The notes beneath the pieces are model-generated. The model had not been told where the DNA came from, searched no databases, and saw only the letters and a program-made list of their open reading frames with translations. From the NCBI GenBank assembly GCA_964500415.1, contig CAZCOB010000034.1, positions 1 through 21,326 of the forward strand: a DNA stretch of 21,326 nucleotides, written 5' to 3'. This document shows, piece after piece, positions 1-8,420 of this stretch. The stretch is from JAFGPF01 sp964500415 (GTDB taxonomy: Bacteria > Chloroflexota > Dehalococcoidia > Dehalococcoidales > RBG-16-60-22). The position numbers and the translations under genes are program-made. Numbering within the stretch: the first letter of the stretch is position 1; each line of letters opens with the position of its first letter.

Positions 1-1732
1 CGATGCTGAGGGTAACATTAGCTGAAGACGTGCCGACCGACTGTACGTTTACCGTGGTGCCGACGGGGATATTCGGTGCGGTCTGTATCATCATCGGCGA
101 GACGTTGATATTAAAGGTTTCATCGTCGCTGACAAATGTAAAATAGGCCATGGCTCTTCTGTCCTCGGGGTAGGTGCCCACGACTACTTCTATCGGATAC
201 GTGCCGGGGGTTAAGCCGGCCGGCACCTGGAACACGGCCGAAAAGGCCCCGCTTCCATCTGTGGCCATAGCCGGCAGTGTTTCGTTGGCAATCTGGTCGT
301 TCTGTGCGTTCGGCGGGCCGAAAAACAGGTTTGCCAGAGAGGTGTTCTCCAGGAAGCCGCTGCCGCTGATGGTTATCCAGGTCCCTGCTGAACCTACGGT
401 TGGACTAAGGTATATCGACGCCATATCGAAACCGGCGGGTGGGGCTATGTAAACCTCAATGGGGATACGATGTACTTCGGCACTGCCCGCTCGCTGACCT
501 TTTACCGTAAAGGATAAGTGTCCGGTGGGCATCCATTGGCTGATGTTTAAATTCAGGTCGGTGCTGGCGATACTGCCGGGAGGTGCCGTGACATTGCCAG
601 AAGCAAAGCTGGCGGTAATATCGGATGGGCAACCCTCTAACGAGAAGACGACCGTCGGTGACGAGTTGCCTACCGCCTGGACCTTTATTAAAGTGCTTAT
701 CTGGGTGCCCTGCTCCGCCCACAGGAAAGGTGGGGATGCCTGTAGCACAAACGAATCATCATTACTGTTTATCGTAAACGATTTTGTGACAATAGTATCA
801 TGGGAATATTCCCCCACTGTGAGGTCGACCCAGTAGGCGCCGGAGGGGAGGTTCGGGACCCGGAAAGTCCCTGAGAGCCTGCCTTCGGAATCACCTGTGG
901 TGGGTACGTTAATAGTACCTATACTCTGTTCGGTAAGTAAATCAACCGGGCCGAATCTGAGTTCGGTAACCTGGCTCGGTGTACAGCCCATAAAACCGGA
1001 GCCGGAGAAGTTCACTATCTGGTTAACCTGGCCGAATGTGGGACTCAGGTTGAACTGTGCCATGCCAAAGTCGGCCGCTGGCTGTACCACCAGTTCCAGG
1101 GAAACGCTTTGCTCGGCGCCGTCGGTTATCCAGCCCCTGACGGTTATGTAATAGGTGCCCGTTGGCGCCGTCATGTTGGCGGTCAGGTTCAGATTCCGCG
1201 AAGCCGAGCCGCCGGCCGGTACTGAGATAGCATTAACACCGGAGGCGGCGGTGTTAACCGGGAGCGAGCCGAACTGGTACGTTAGCCAGTTCGGCTCGCC
1301 TTCGAGAGCCAGGTTAACGGTAGGGCTGTTGCCTCCGATAGAGTAAATATTTACCGAAACCGATGAAGAGTTCCCCCCCTCCTCGGTGGCTACGGCTGCC
1401 GACTCCGGTGAGATACCCAGGGTAAAGGTTTCTCCCGTACCCATAATCTGGAACTCTCTCTCGGCAAAGTCGCCGGTGTTTAACACGATGGCTTTAATGC
1501 GGTAGTTGCCGGAGGGAATTTCTGCCGGAACGATAAGTGTTCCGGAAAAAACGCCGCCATTAACGGTGATGTTGGCCGGTATCGTCTGTAACGTGGTGCC
1601 GGAGTAAGCTTCCAAAATCGTAATGTTGGCCCCGTTACACTCGGGTGGGAAGTTGGAGCCGCTGACCGTAATGGTATCGCCTGCCTGTGCGTATGACTGC
1701 GACAGGGAGATGCCGGGGCCCCACTCGCCCAG
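1..1732 (-). repeat. Three tandem ~215-residue IPT/TIG + Ig modules inside the surface protein
   Basis: Within the large secreted protein, three related units begin at residues 644, 863 and 1076 (positions 1732, 1075 and 436). The third is cut by the window edge. Each begins with a beta-sandwich resembling IPT/TIG domains: an LSP or LSQ strand, then VSGSNF, FSGSGF or ISGSGF, and later an IPSGNY, LPSGAY or LTPGTY turn. Each then continues into a second Ig-like domain opening FTLGISP, FVLQASP or FNINVSP, with a GNSPTV or GNSSPTV strand in the first two. The copies are divergent, so the duplication is old. Confidence 0.75.
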
Positions 1733-3661
1733 CGCCGACACGTTCAGATTGATGGTTGTCCACTTGGTTATATTCGGCTCGGCGCACTGGCCCTCGGCTT
1801 CGATGTGGTACATGTCCGGGGTTACCCAATCGTGCACCGTAATCGTCAGGCTCACCGAGACGGTCTCGTTTGCCGGGGGTGTTATGCTGGACGGGGTAAA
1901 AACGCAGTCTATTCCCGTCGATGCCGAACCTGCGGCAAGTGATGCCAGGACCGGGGCGTTAAAATCGTTAATAGAGCTTATATAAATGGTAACATTGGCG
2001 GATTGCCCCGGCGGCAGGGAAATGAATTGTGGCGAGGCGGATATGATAAAGTCTGGCCCGGAACTGGAGGTTACGGTTATCTGGCAGACGGCCGTAGCCT
2101 GTCCTGAGGTAGCCATAACGTCGAAGTTGCCGCTGGGCGTATCGGCTGGTATCGTCACCGATACGTTCCAGGTGCCGTCGCCGGAAACCTGGCCTTCCGC
2201 TATGGTCTGCCCCACATTGGGTCCGGAGTCCCATTTCAGGATAATATTGGCGCTGGTAGGAAATTGCGAGGCGAAGAAGCTTGTCTGGCTGCCGGCAGCG
2301 ATTACCGGCGGCGAGGCCGATAGCATCGGTTGCCCCGGTACGCCGATGGTAACCCTGAGCATAAACCCTTTCTGCTGCCCGCCGTAAGCGGAGGTCTGGC
2401 CGCCGATTCCGCAATCGAAAGTGCCGGAGGGCGCCGTCGGAGCGGTACCAAGGTTCAACGTGACCTGAATCGTTTCATTGGCAGTCAATGTAATCTGGTT
2501 GGGTGATACGCTGGAATGATTTTCTATCTCGGGAGGGCCTCCGAAACCAAGGTTAACGGTTCCCTCAAAATCGTTGACCGAGGCTATATTGATTGTCTCG
2601 GTGATATTAGCCCCGGCGGGAAGCATGAAGGAGGACTTGCTCTGGCTATGAGCTATGGTGAAGTAAGGTGTAAGTGGTGGCGGTGAGGTATTGGCCGAGA
2701 CCGGATTGGACAGGCCCGACCATATGTTGGCGTCGTCCCTGGTCTTGATAGCAAAGTGGTAGGTGGTATTGGAGCTCAAGCCGGTAACGGTGAAGCTCTC
2801 CGGAGAGTTGGGAGGCTGCGGTATCGGAATGTCGGTAGCCTGGGTGGCACTATTGAAACTGGAAGTATCATTGATAATAGAGGTAGCGTAGCGGATGTCG
2901 TACTCGGTGGCCTGGCCGGTCATGCCATCGTCGCCGGGGGCCGTCCAGGTAAGAGCGATGGACTCGTGGGTTACGTTGCCGGTGGCAAGGTCGGTAATAT
3001 CGGCCGGCGGCGTGCTGTCCTGTGATGATGGCATCAACGTCAGATTTACCGTTGCCGGGGACTCCAGTGCCGCCGAGATATTGGTCTGGTTGGCGCTGCC
3101 GGAGTCCACCTTATCTGCCTCGATGGTATATCCCGCTCCCGGGGGTACGGTAAGGCTGAAGTGCCCGGATGAGTCGGTCGGTAGGGAACTGTAGAAGGTT
3201 TCCTGCGATGCCGGGAGGTAGGCACGTACATTGGCATTTTGAACGGGATTTGAACTATTATCGGAGATTGTGCCCTGGATAATACCTCCGGGGACCAGTG
3301 AGAAATTTACCGTGGTCGTGGCGTTACCGGTGACGTTCTGACCGCCGGATTGCCCCGTTATGTATCCCTCCTTGAAAGCAGCCAGTTGATAGTTATTGCC
3401 CTCGAGCACGTCGATAGTATAGTTGCCGCTCCCGTCGCTATTCCCGAACCAGCCGGGTATCTGGGAACCCGAGGCACGCACGGTAATTGTAGCGCCGGAA
3501 ACAGGGTTACTCGTGGAACTGTCGGTAACCTGCCCGGCAAAGGTACCGTTAGCTGCTGCCTGTGCCGGGACGGGCAGTAACGCGAAGAGAAAAATAGCCA
3601 TAATCAAGATGCGAAAGGGTAGACTGAATGATGAGATAGATAACTTTCTGAGTGTAGACAT
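1..3661 (-). CDS. Very large secreted Ig-like/fibronectin-type repeat protein, C-terminus outside window
   Basis: The frame is open for 1220 codons from the ATG at 3661 to the window edge, so the C-terminus and any cell-wall or membrane anchor are not visible. A strong AGGAGG site lies 9 bases ahead of the ATG. Residues 1-35 form a signal peptide (basic start, hydrophobic core, cleavage site after PVPAQA). Residues about 41-124 and 125-210 resemble two carboxypeptidase regulatory-like (beta-sandwich) domains. Residues 215-325 form a fibronectin type III domain (DSTPPADITDL, then a typical LTWTAPGDDG strand). Several Ig-like domains follow, and from residue 644 a roughly 215-residue module is repeated. 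The protein is rich in Thr, Ser, Asn, Gly and Pro, has few Cys, and shows no catalytic motif. It is probably a surface or extracellular structural or adhesive protein. The role is inferred only from architecture. Confidence 0.9.
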   Translation of the reverse strand, partial: MSTLRKLSISSFSLPFRILIMAIFLFALLPVPAQAAANGTFAGQVTDSSTSNPVSGATITVRASGSQIPGWFGNSDGSGNYTIDVLEGNNYQLAAFKEGYITGQSGGQNVTGNATTTVNFSLVPGGIIQGTISDNSSNPVQNANVRAYLPASQETFYSSLPTDSSGHFSLTVPPGAGYTIEADKVDSGSANQTNISAALESPATVNLTLMPSSQDSTPPADITDLATGNVTHESIALTWTAPGDDGMTGQATEYDIRYATSIINDTSSFNSATQATDIPIPQPPNSPESFTVTGLSSNTTYHFAIKTRDDANIWSGLSNPVSANTSPPPLTPYFTIAHSQSKSSFMLPAGANITETINIASVNDFEGTVNLGFGGPPEIENHSSVSPNQITLTANETIQVTLNLGTAPTAPSGTFDCGIGGQTSAYGGQQKGFMLRVTIGVPGQPMLSASPPVIAAGSQTSFFASQFPTSANIILKWDSGPNVGQTIAEGQVSGDGTWNVSVTIPADTPSGNFDVMATSGQATAVCQITVTSSSGPDFIISASPQFISLPPGQSANVTIYISSINDFNAPVLASLAAGSASTGIDCVFTPSSITPPANETVSVSLTITVHDWVTPDMYHIEAEGQCAEPNITKWTTINLNVSALGEWGPGISLSQSYAQAGDTITVSGSNFPPECNGANITILEAYSGTTLQTIPANITVNGGVFSGTLIVPAEIPSGNYRIKAIVLNTGDFAEREFQIMGTGETFTLGISPESAAVATEEGGNSSSVSVNIYSIGGNSPTVNLALEGEPNWLTYQFGSLPVNTAASGVNAISVPAGGSASRNLNLTANMTAPTGTYYITVRGWITDGAEQSVSLELVVQPAADFGMAQFNLSPTFGQVNQIVNFSGSGFMGCTPSQVTELRFGPVDLLTEQSIGTINVPTTGDSEGRLSGTFRVPNLPSGAYWVDLTVGEYSHDTIVTKSFTINSNDDSFVLQASPPFLWAEQGTQISTLIKVQAVGNSSPTVVFSLEGCPSDITASFASGNVTAPPGSIASTDLNLNISQWMPTGHLSFTVKGQRAGSAEVHRIPIEVYIAPPAGFDMASIYLSPTVGSAGTWITISGSGFLENTSLANLFFGPPNAQNDQIANETLPAMATDGSGAFSAVFQVPAGLTPGTYPIEVVVGTYPEDRRAMAYFTFVSDDETFNINVSPMMIQTAPNIPVGTTVNVQSVGTSSANVTLSI

Positions 3662-3716
3662 TGTTACTTACCTCCTGACGGTTTGGTAAAAAAATCGAGG
3701 TGGCTGATATCTCCGG

Positions 3717-3926
3717 TTAACCACCTCTGAGCGGTATGTTGTGTTTTGCCGCAAAAGCATAAAAGTCATCTCTATGTATCCGATTCTGTCCTCCGGGAAG
3801 CCTGAAGGCTGCCAGATTGCCTTTTTCAATCCATCGTAAGACGGTTACCTTGCTTACTCCGCAGTGCCGGGCTACGATGCCGGTGGTAAGATACAGGGGG
3901 TATTTTATTTCTAAGTTTGCTTCCAA
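3717..3926 (-). CDS. Small excisionase/MerR-type helix-turn-helix DNA-binding protein
   Basis: This 69-residue protein has a winged helix-turn-helix of the HTH_17/excisionase (BldC-like) type: LTTGIVARHCGVSKVTVLRWIEKG is the two-helix unit, and the wing reads FRLPGGQNRIHRDDF. The start is taken as the TTG at 3926 because AAGGAGG lies six bases before it. A TTG seven codons further upstream would put that site inside the gene. There is no catalytic or sensor domain, so it would act as a DNA-bound regulator or an excisionase-like architectural protein. No integrase is nearby, which favours a regulator. It lies 55 bases upstream of the large secreted protein on the same strand and may be co-transcribed with it. 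Its target cannot be read from sequence. Confidence 0.8.
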   Translation of the reverse strand: MEANLEIKYPLYLTTGIVARHCGVSKVTVLRWIEKGNLAAFRLPGGQNRIHRDDFYAFAAKHNIPLRGG

Positions 3927-4285
3927 GTTATGCCTCCTTAGGGTCAATGGCGCGGTGCCTTTGGTAGCCGGGTGATGTTGGGTTTATTAAATTTCCTTTA
4001 CCGGGGTTGATTTCATTGTTCACACCGTTAACTGTATTGACGAAAGTGTCGGGATTACTTTAGTTCCACCCGCTAACAGACAGGTCACAAAAGAGGCTGC
4101 ATTTAATACAAAAAAATCACATTCGCCTGCCGGCTGGGGCAAAATTCATCCCATCTATAGCCAAAATAGCTTTCGGGTTAATGAGACGTTGCCGATTTTA
4201 GGTGGGAATCAGTCGGCTAACGAAGACAGGTGTTCCTGAAGACGAAAAGAAGCTTAAAGATGGGAGGTGGATTGATTATGCGGGA
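3927..4285. other. Noncoding gap upstream of the HTH gene
   Basis: This 359-base gap must hold the promoter for the minus-strand HTH and secreted-protein genes. I see no convincing -35/-10 pair, tRNA, riboswitch core or strong hairpin. A short open frame on the plus strand at 4202-4408 overlaps the next gene on the opposite strand and has no family signature, so I do not call it. Confidence 0.5.
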
Positions 4286-4945
4286 TTACCAGTAACCGTA
4301 ATCGGTTTTCTTGCCGGTTACATAGGGGTTGTCCCGGCGCTCGGCGCCGATGGTGGTCTCCCGCCCGTGCCCGGGGTACACGATGGTGTCATCCGGCAGT
4401 ACCATTAATCTGGTTTGGATGCTGTTTATCAGCTGGCTGCGGCTGCTGCCGGGCATCAACGTGGTCCCGATACCCCGGCGGAAAAGCGTGTCCCCCGTAA
4501 ATACCTTGTCGTTGGTGAGCAGGCAGATGCTACCAGGGGTATGACCCGGCGTGTGGACTATCGAGAAGCTCAAGCTGCCGATTTCGATGACGTCTCCTTC
4601 ACGGAGCAGCCTGTCCGGCGCGGGCGGGGTTTTATAAGAGATGCCGAATTGTGAGCTGAAGGCCCCCCGGCCTTCCAGGAAATCGGCGTCTTCGATGTGG
4701 ATAGCCACCTGAGCGTCGGTTCTGTCCTGGGTTTCATAAAGGGCGGCGATATGGTCGGAGTGGCCGTGAGTTAATACGATAATTTTGATATCAAGTCCGG
4801 AATCGATAATCGCTTTTTGAATAACCTCGGCATTGCCCCCGGGGTCGATTACCATGCCTTCGCCGGTGGTCTCCGAGCCCACTATCCAGCAGTTGGCCGA
4901 TAGTGACCCCACCACCAGCCTTTGAATAAATACCCTGTCGTCCAT
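4286..4945 (-). CDS. Metallo-beta-lactamase-fold hydrolase, glyoxalase II-like
   Basis: This 219-residue protein belongs to the short glyoxalase II/YcbL-like branch of the metallo-beta-lactamase fold, cytosolic enzymes that usually cleave thioesters such as S-lactoylglutathione. The metal site is complete: THGHSDH at residues 59-65, His135 in TPGHTPG, Asp152 in FTGDTLF and His193 in YPGHG. The length matches the single-domain group, which lacks the C-terminal glutathione-binding domain of classical glyoxalase II, so the substrate is open. The ATG at 4945 has no obvious ribosome-binding site. The gene stands alone between the HTH gene and the universal stress protein, all on the minus strand. 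Confidence 0.88.
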   Translation of the reverse strand: MDDRVFIQRLVVGSLSANCWIVGSETTGEGMVIDPGGNAEVIQKAIIDSGLDIKIIVLTHGHSDHIAALYETQDRTDAQVAIHIEDADFLEGRGAFSSQFGISYKTPPAPDRLLREGDVIEIGSLSFSIVHTPGHTPGSICLLTNDKVFTGDTLFRRGIGTTLMPGSSRSQLINSIQTRLMVLPDDTIVYPGHGRETTIGAERRDNPYVTGKKTDYGYW

Positions 4946-5109
4946 GTTATTGAAACGTTGCGCTGAATCTGGAATGGCCGGTTTTTCAGGAAGGAAATAC
5001 TGCCAGACCGGTCATTTCCAACATAGCAGAGATTAATGATTTAAGCAAGTGTGTTCGGATGAGGTGGTTTGGGGCATGATGTTTAATTGATTTCTTGTGA
5101 ATACGGAAA

Positions 5110-5952
5110 TCAGGCCTTTATCAGCAGGAGCGGTGTGTTACCGCCCAGCAGGACTTTCTGGGCGACACTCCCTAGGGTCCAGAGATTAACGGACGTCTGC
5201 CCGCGCGTTGACATAACGACAAGGTCGCTGGTGAGTTCGTCGGCAAGGTCGATAATCTGGTCCGCGGGTAATCCCACCCTTACCTCGTATCTTGTGTTGA
5301 TGCCTTTCTCTTCGAGCCGTTGGCACCAATCATTGAGGTAAGTATCGGCGCCGGTAAAACCGCCGTTGTTCTTGGAAATTACTCTTAATAAAGTGAGTTC
5401 CATCTGCAAACTGTGGGCAACCTCGGAGAAATAGGGGATTACGTACTCACTTTCCGTAGAGCCGTCCAGCGGTAGCAGCGCTTTCTTTAAAATTCTCTTA
5501 GCGCGTACATCCGGGTGAGCGCCTTTCGCCCTTATGAGCATGATTGGCTGCCTGGTGGTTGCCCTGGCAACCTTATCGGCGACACTGCCCACCGCCCAGC
5601 GGCTGATGCCGGAACGACCGTGCGTTGCCATCACAATCAGGCATACATACCCCTTATTGACATAGTCCAGAATGCCCTCGGCGGGACTACCGGTACGGGT
5701 GGCTGCACCTACTTTAATCGCCTTATTACCCGTATTTCCAATGTATTTTTCAACCTGGCGTTTGGTGGTATCCACTATTTTACTGGAATAATTCTGGTGG
5801 GCCTGGTAAACATCTATCTCCTCTGATGGGAGGACCGTCAACACGACTATATCGGAGCCCATCTTGCCGGCTACCTCCTCGGCATATGGCAGGGCTACCT
5901 CGGCCAGAGGAGAGCCGTCCAGTGGTACCACTATTTTTTTATACATTGTCAT
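5110..5952 (-). CDS. Tandem-domain universal stress protein (UspA family)
   Basis: This 280-residue protein has two Usp domains, at about residues 3-141 and 154-280. Each opens with a beta strand and PLDGS (residues 10-14 and 161-165). Each carries the ATP-loop motif near its C-terminus: ATHG then nine residues then GS (109-123), and STRG then nine residues then GS (248-262). In both, the first Gly of the canonical G-2x-G-9x-G(S/T) motif is replaced, by Ala and Ser. ATP binding is therefore plausible but not assured. Usp proteins are cytosolic stress-response factors. Translation could begin at Met1 or Met3. The neighbour upstream is the receiver-like gene on the same strand, 47 bases away. 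Confidence 0.9.
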   Translation of the reverse strand: MTMYKKIVVPLDGSPLAEVALPYAEEVAGKMGSDIVVLTVLPSEEIDVYQAHQNYSSKIVDTTKRQVEKYIGNTGNKAIKVGAATRTGSPAEGILDYVNKGYVCLIVMATHGRSGISRWAVGSVADKVARATTRQPIMLIRAKGAHPDVRAKRILKKALLPLDGSTESEYVIPYFSEVAHSLQMELTLLRVISKNNGGFTGADTYLNDWCQRLEEKGINTRYEVRVGLPADQIIDLADELTSDLVVMSTRGQTSVNLWTLGSVAQKVLLGGNTPLLLIKA

Positions 5953-5999
5953 AACTGTGTTCCATTTCGCGGCTTTTTCAAGCTGCTCTTTTGTTATGA

Positions 6000-6419
6000 C
6001 TACAGGCCAAGGGACACAGGTTGACGGGATGGGGCGCGTTGTAGCAGGGAATTGACTCTTGCCAGGAACTCCAGCGGACCGAAAGGCTTGCGTACGAAAT
6101 AATCGGCGCCAGCATTTATCGCCTTAACGCAGGTTTCGGTACTGGCATTGGAACTGATGATAATAAGGGGGATGGCAGTCAGGTTTCGTATTTTTACGCA
6201 GAGCTGCCAGACTTCGACGGCGGGACTTTCCATCACGATGACAATATCATGGGCCTGGTTGTCCAGCCGTCGCAGTCCTTCTTCGGAGTCGTGCGTCACA
6301 TCAACCCTGTACCCGGCTTTTATCAAAAGCTCGGGAATAACCGGGCGATAGGAAATGTTATTTATCAGTAATACCTTTTTATTCATTGTTACAAATTTAA
6401 TCTTATACTCGCGGTACAT
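6000..6419 (-). CDS. Degenerate response-regulator receiver protein (stand-alone)
   Basis: The protein is 139 residues, or 128 if it begins at the internal Met12 (6386), where the receiver fold really starts with KKVLLINN. The overall receiver pattern is clear: an alternating alpha/beta fold, IIIISSNAS as the conserved Ser/Thr strand, and YFVRKPF with the conserved Lys. The acidic pair after the first strand, however, is replaced by Asn-Asn. The strand that should present the phospho-accepting Asp reads DIVIVMESP, with Met or Glu at that place. It has no output domain. It probably works without phosphorylation, as a binding or scaffold protein. No kinase is nearby. Neither possible start has a good ribosome-binding site. 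Confidence 0.8.
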   Translation of the reverse strand: MYREYKIKFVTMNKKVLLINNISYRPVIPELLIKAGYRVDVTHDSEEGLRRLDNQAHDIVIVMESPAVEVWQLCVKIRNLTAIPLIIISSNASTETCVKAINAGADYFVRKPFGPLEFLARVNSLLQRAPSRQPVSLGL

Positions 6420-6540
6420 ATCTGGAAAGCAAAAAACCCCTATTTTCTCTAAGGGTTTACTCCCATTATGAAGAATTGGGGATACCCCTCAATCAAATTA
6501 ATTATTTTTATTCATGACGCAGCGGCGGATTCCTATTACA

Positions 6541-6574
6541 TTAGTACTATAATAGTACTATATTGGTACTATAG
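6541..6574. promoter_or_regulatory. Three 11-bp-phased GTAC iterons, probable operator
   Basis: Three near-identical units of the form TAGTACTATA or TGGTACTATA sit with GTAC cores starting at 6544, 6555 and 6566, exactly 11 bases apart, which puts them on one face of the helix. Each is close to a palindrome (ATAGTACTAT). They lie between the divergent receiver-like and pilin-like genes, about 50 bases before the pilin start. The TACTATA stretches could also serve as -10 boxes. I infer a regulator binding site. Confidence 0.55.
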
Positions 6575-6621
6575 CGCCGCGGTTACATGAATTCGGTAAC
6601 GGGGCGCGGTACTTGAGGAAA

Positions 6622-6981
6622 ATGCAACAAAAACAATTAGCCGGATTTTTCTTGGAAATTTTCGTTGTTGTGGCCATACTAAGTACTCTTGCGGCCGTGG
6701 CTATCCCGCATGTCACCCAGATGATAGGGAAAGCCAAAACGGTGTCCTATGAATCGGAGTTGCAGGATATCCAGACGGCTGTGGTTGAAATGCTGTATGA
6801 TAGCGTTACGGGTATTTTGGAGCCTGTCGGCCCCACCGCCGATATGAGCGAGGTCCGTACCAGCGATGACCCGCCGCTGGTTTTATCCGACTATTTGCTG
6901 GGTCTCGAAGCCGGTTCTTTAAAGTCGGGTCGTCATTATGTGTTCACCGCCGATGGTACGGTGATGCAGATATTGCCCTAG
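6622..6981 (+). CDS. Type IV pilin-like protein with atypical prepilin motif
   Basis: The protein is 119 residues from the ATG at 6622; a TTG at 6613 would add three. A short basic leader (MQQKQLAG) precedes a hydrophobic helix, FFLEIFVVVAILSTLAAVAIP, the standard layout of class III signal peptides cut by prepilin peptidase after Gly. Compared with the usual GFTLIELLVVIAI motif, one residue is missing, so the conserved Glu is at mature position 4, not 5, and the Pro is at 21, not 22. The rest is a small hydrophilic head that begins with a long helix (about residues 22-60) and lacks Cys. It is probably a minor pilin or pseudopilin. No assembly ATPase, peptidase or other pilin is in the window. 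Confidence 0.75.
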   Translation: MQQKQLAGFFLEIFVVVAILSTLAAVAIPHVTQMIGKAKTVSYESELQDIQTAVVEMLYDSVTGILEPVGPTADMSEVRTSDDPPLVLSDYLLGLEAGSLKSGRHYVFTADGTVMQILP

Positions 6982-7025
6982 TCATTTATAACTAGCGGGC
7001 GTTCGGATTATTGGATGCTGTGTCT

Positions 7026-8042
7026 CTAGTAGCCTCTCTTTTTATCTATAACGTTCAGCAGTCTTTCGCCGTTCAGGTAACGCCTCAGGTTTTCGCAAAA
7101 TACGTCGGTAGCGTGCGTCATGTAGTCTTCCATGCCGCCGGCAACATGGGGACTCAAAATTACGTTATCGAAGTCCCAGAGCCGGCTTTCGGGGGGGAGG
7201 GGTTCGGTCGCGACCACGTCCAGGCCGACCCCGCCTATCCGTTTCTCGTCCAGAGCGCGGATTAGCGCCTCTTCATCGATAATGCCGCCCCTGGCGATGT
7301 TGATGAGGTAAGCGGTGGGTTTCATACAGCGCAACTCCTCCTCGCCGATAAGCCCCCTGGTTTCGGCGGTTAGCGGCGTGGCAACCACCACGTAGTCGCT
7401 CTCCGTTAGTAATCGGTGCAGCTGTTCCGCCGGAAGCAGCCTGTCCACATATCTCGCCCGCTTCGGCTGCTTGACCGACCGGCGGGTGGCGATGGTCTTC
7501 ATGCCGAAGGCCTTGGACAGTCGGGCTATCTCCCGCCCGATATTGCCCAGCCCCACGATGCCCACCGTCTTATCGCGCAGCACGGACGGCATAAACCTTT
7601 GCCACTCGTGTTTTTGCTGCATCCGGAAGCACTGCGGCGCCCCTTTGGCGAACATCAGCATCAGCTCCAGGGCGAATTCACCAATCGGGGTAGCGTGAAT
7701 GCCGCTGACGCCGGTGATAATTACCGGGCTCTCCCAGATGTCCGTTTTAGCGAAACGGTCTACCCCGGCGGACATCGTCTGTACCCATTTCAGCTTGGGT
7801 GCCCGCTTCAGCAGGTTCCTGGGCATGATAAGCCCGTAAATGACTTCTGTCTCGGCCAGCAAAGTATCGAGCTTGTTTTTAGCGGTAGTGTCGCCCCGGT
7901 ATTCGGTAACCGCCAACTCTGATGCGTCCCTGACATTTATGCCGGGTCCGGCGAGTGCAATCCTCCGCATGGTTTCTTCGTCGGCATGTGGCAGCGACCT
8001 GTCGAATGCGGGGGCGATGACTAACACGTTCAGCGATTTCAT
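7026..8042 (-). CDS. D-isomer-specific 2-hydroxyacid dehydrogenase, NAD(P)-dependent
   Basis: This 338-residue protein has the two-domain form of D-2-hydroxyacid dehydrogenases, which reversibly reduce 2-keto acids. The nucleotide-binding loop is GLGNIG (residues 164-169). The catalytic residues are visible: Arg251 in ARGGIIDE, Glu280 in ATEPLPPES and His299 in SPHVAGG. The sequence around the Rossmann beta-2 end (ATRRS) has basic residues and no Asp, which suggests NADPH in preference to NADH. An AAAGAGGAG site precedes the ATG. It converges with the pilin-like gene (44 bases between stops). Substrate specificity (glyoxylate, hydroxypyruvate or another) cannot be settled from sequence. Confidence 0.9.
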   Translation of the reverse strand: MKSLNVLVIAPAFDRSLPHADEETMRRIALAGPGINVRDASELAVTEYRGDTTAKNKLDTLLAETEVIYGLIMPRNLLKRAPKLKWVQTMSAGVDRFAKTDIWESPVIITGVSGIHATPIGEFALELMLMFAKGAPQCFRMQQKHEWQRFMPSVLRDKTVGIVGLGNIGREIARLSKAFGMKTIATRRSVKQPKRARYVDRLLPAEQLHRLLTESDYVVVATPLTAETRGLIGEEELRCMKPTAYLINIARGGIIDEEALIRALDEKRIGGVGLDVVATEPLPPESRLWDFDNVILSPHVAGGMEDYMTHATDVFCENLRRYLNGERLLNVIDKKRGY

Positions 8043-8420
8043 AGCAGGGGTTCTCCTCTTTAAACTCGTTTACCATGTATCGGTTTGAGCCGGTACATAT
8101 TAATATTGTAACGTATGGTAAGTAACCGTGACAATGCGGATGTATTAAGTTAAGGGGAGAATTATGAGAGAAGGCGTAGCCACCCCTCTCTTTTAATTCC
8201 CTCTCCAGCCAGTTGAACTCCGGCTTATTATCAAAACACTGGCTGGAGAGGGGTCAGGGGTGAGGTATAAATGATAAGTCGTATATTCCAATACCGCTTT
8301 AGTCCTCAATTTGACATTGCCGTATCCGCCGCTTAAAGTAACGAATAGCCGATATATCAGAATATAGCGTCTCCGCGTATTCACCGCGAAATTCACTACA
8401 GGTATGGAAAGGGGATTATT
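8043..8420. other. Divergent intergenic region with hairpin repeat
   Basis: This 378-base region separates the minus-strand dehydrogenase from the plus-strand metallo-beta-lactamase gene and must contain both promoters. Its one clear element is the long hairpin repeat at 8181-8262. I see no RNA gene. An open frame on the minus strand (8193-8870) runs across the downstream gene on the opposite strand and is a shadow. Confidence 0.6.
8181..8262. repeat. Interspersed hairpin repeat (GGGGTGAG family), copy 1
   Basis: A perfect 15-bp inverted repeat, CCCTCTCCAGCCAGT at 8199-8213 and its complement at 8238-8252, encloses a 24-base loop. It is extended by a second pair, CACCCCT at 8181-8187 with AGGGGTG at 8256-8262. 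The right flank, GGAGAGGGGTCAGGGGTGAG, recurs in similar form near 11531-11555 and 17789-17813. It looks like a mobile or palindromic repeat element. Confidence 0.75.

Noticed and set aside
174..2414. Many open frames of 60-150 codons in other frames over the left 2.4 kb
   Set aside because: They are shadows of the single long minus-strand frame that is open from 3661 to the window edge and has coherent Ig-like protein sequence.
6425..6490. Terminator or riboswitch near AACCCC/GGGTTT and GGGGATACCCC
   Set aside because: The stems are short (4-6 bp), with a long or tiny loop and no U-tract in the right place; no riboswitch core is recognisable.
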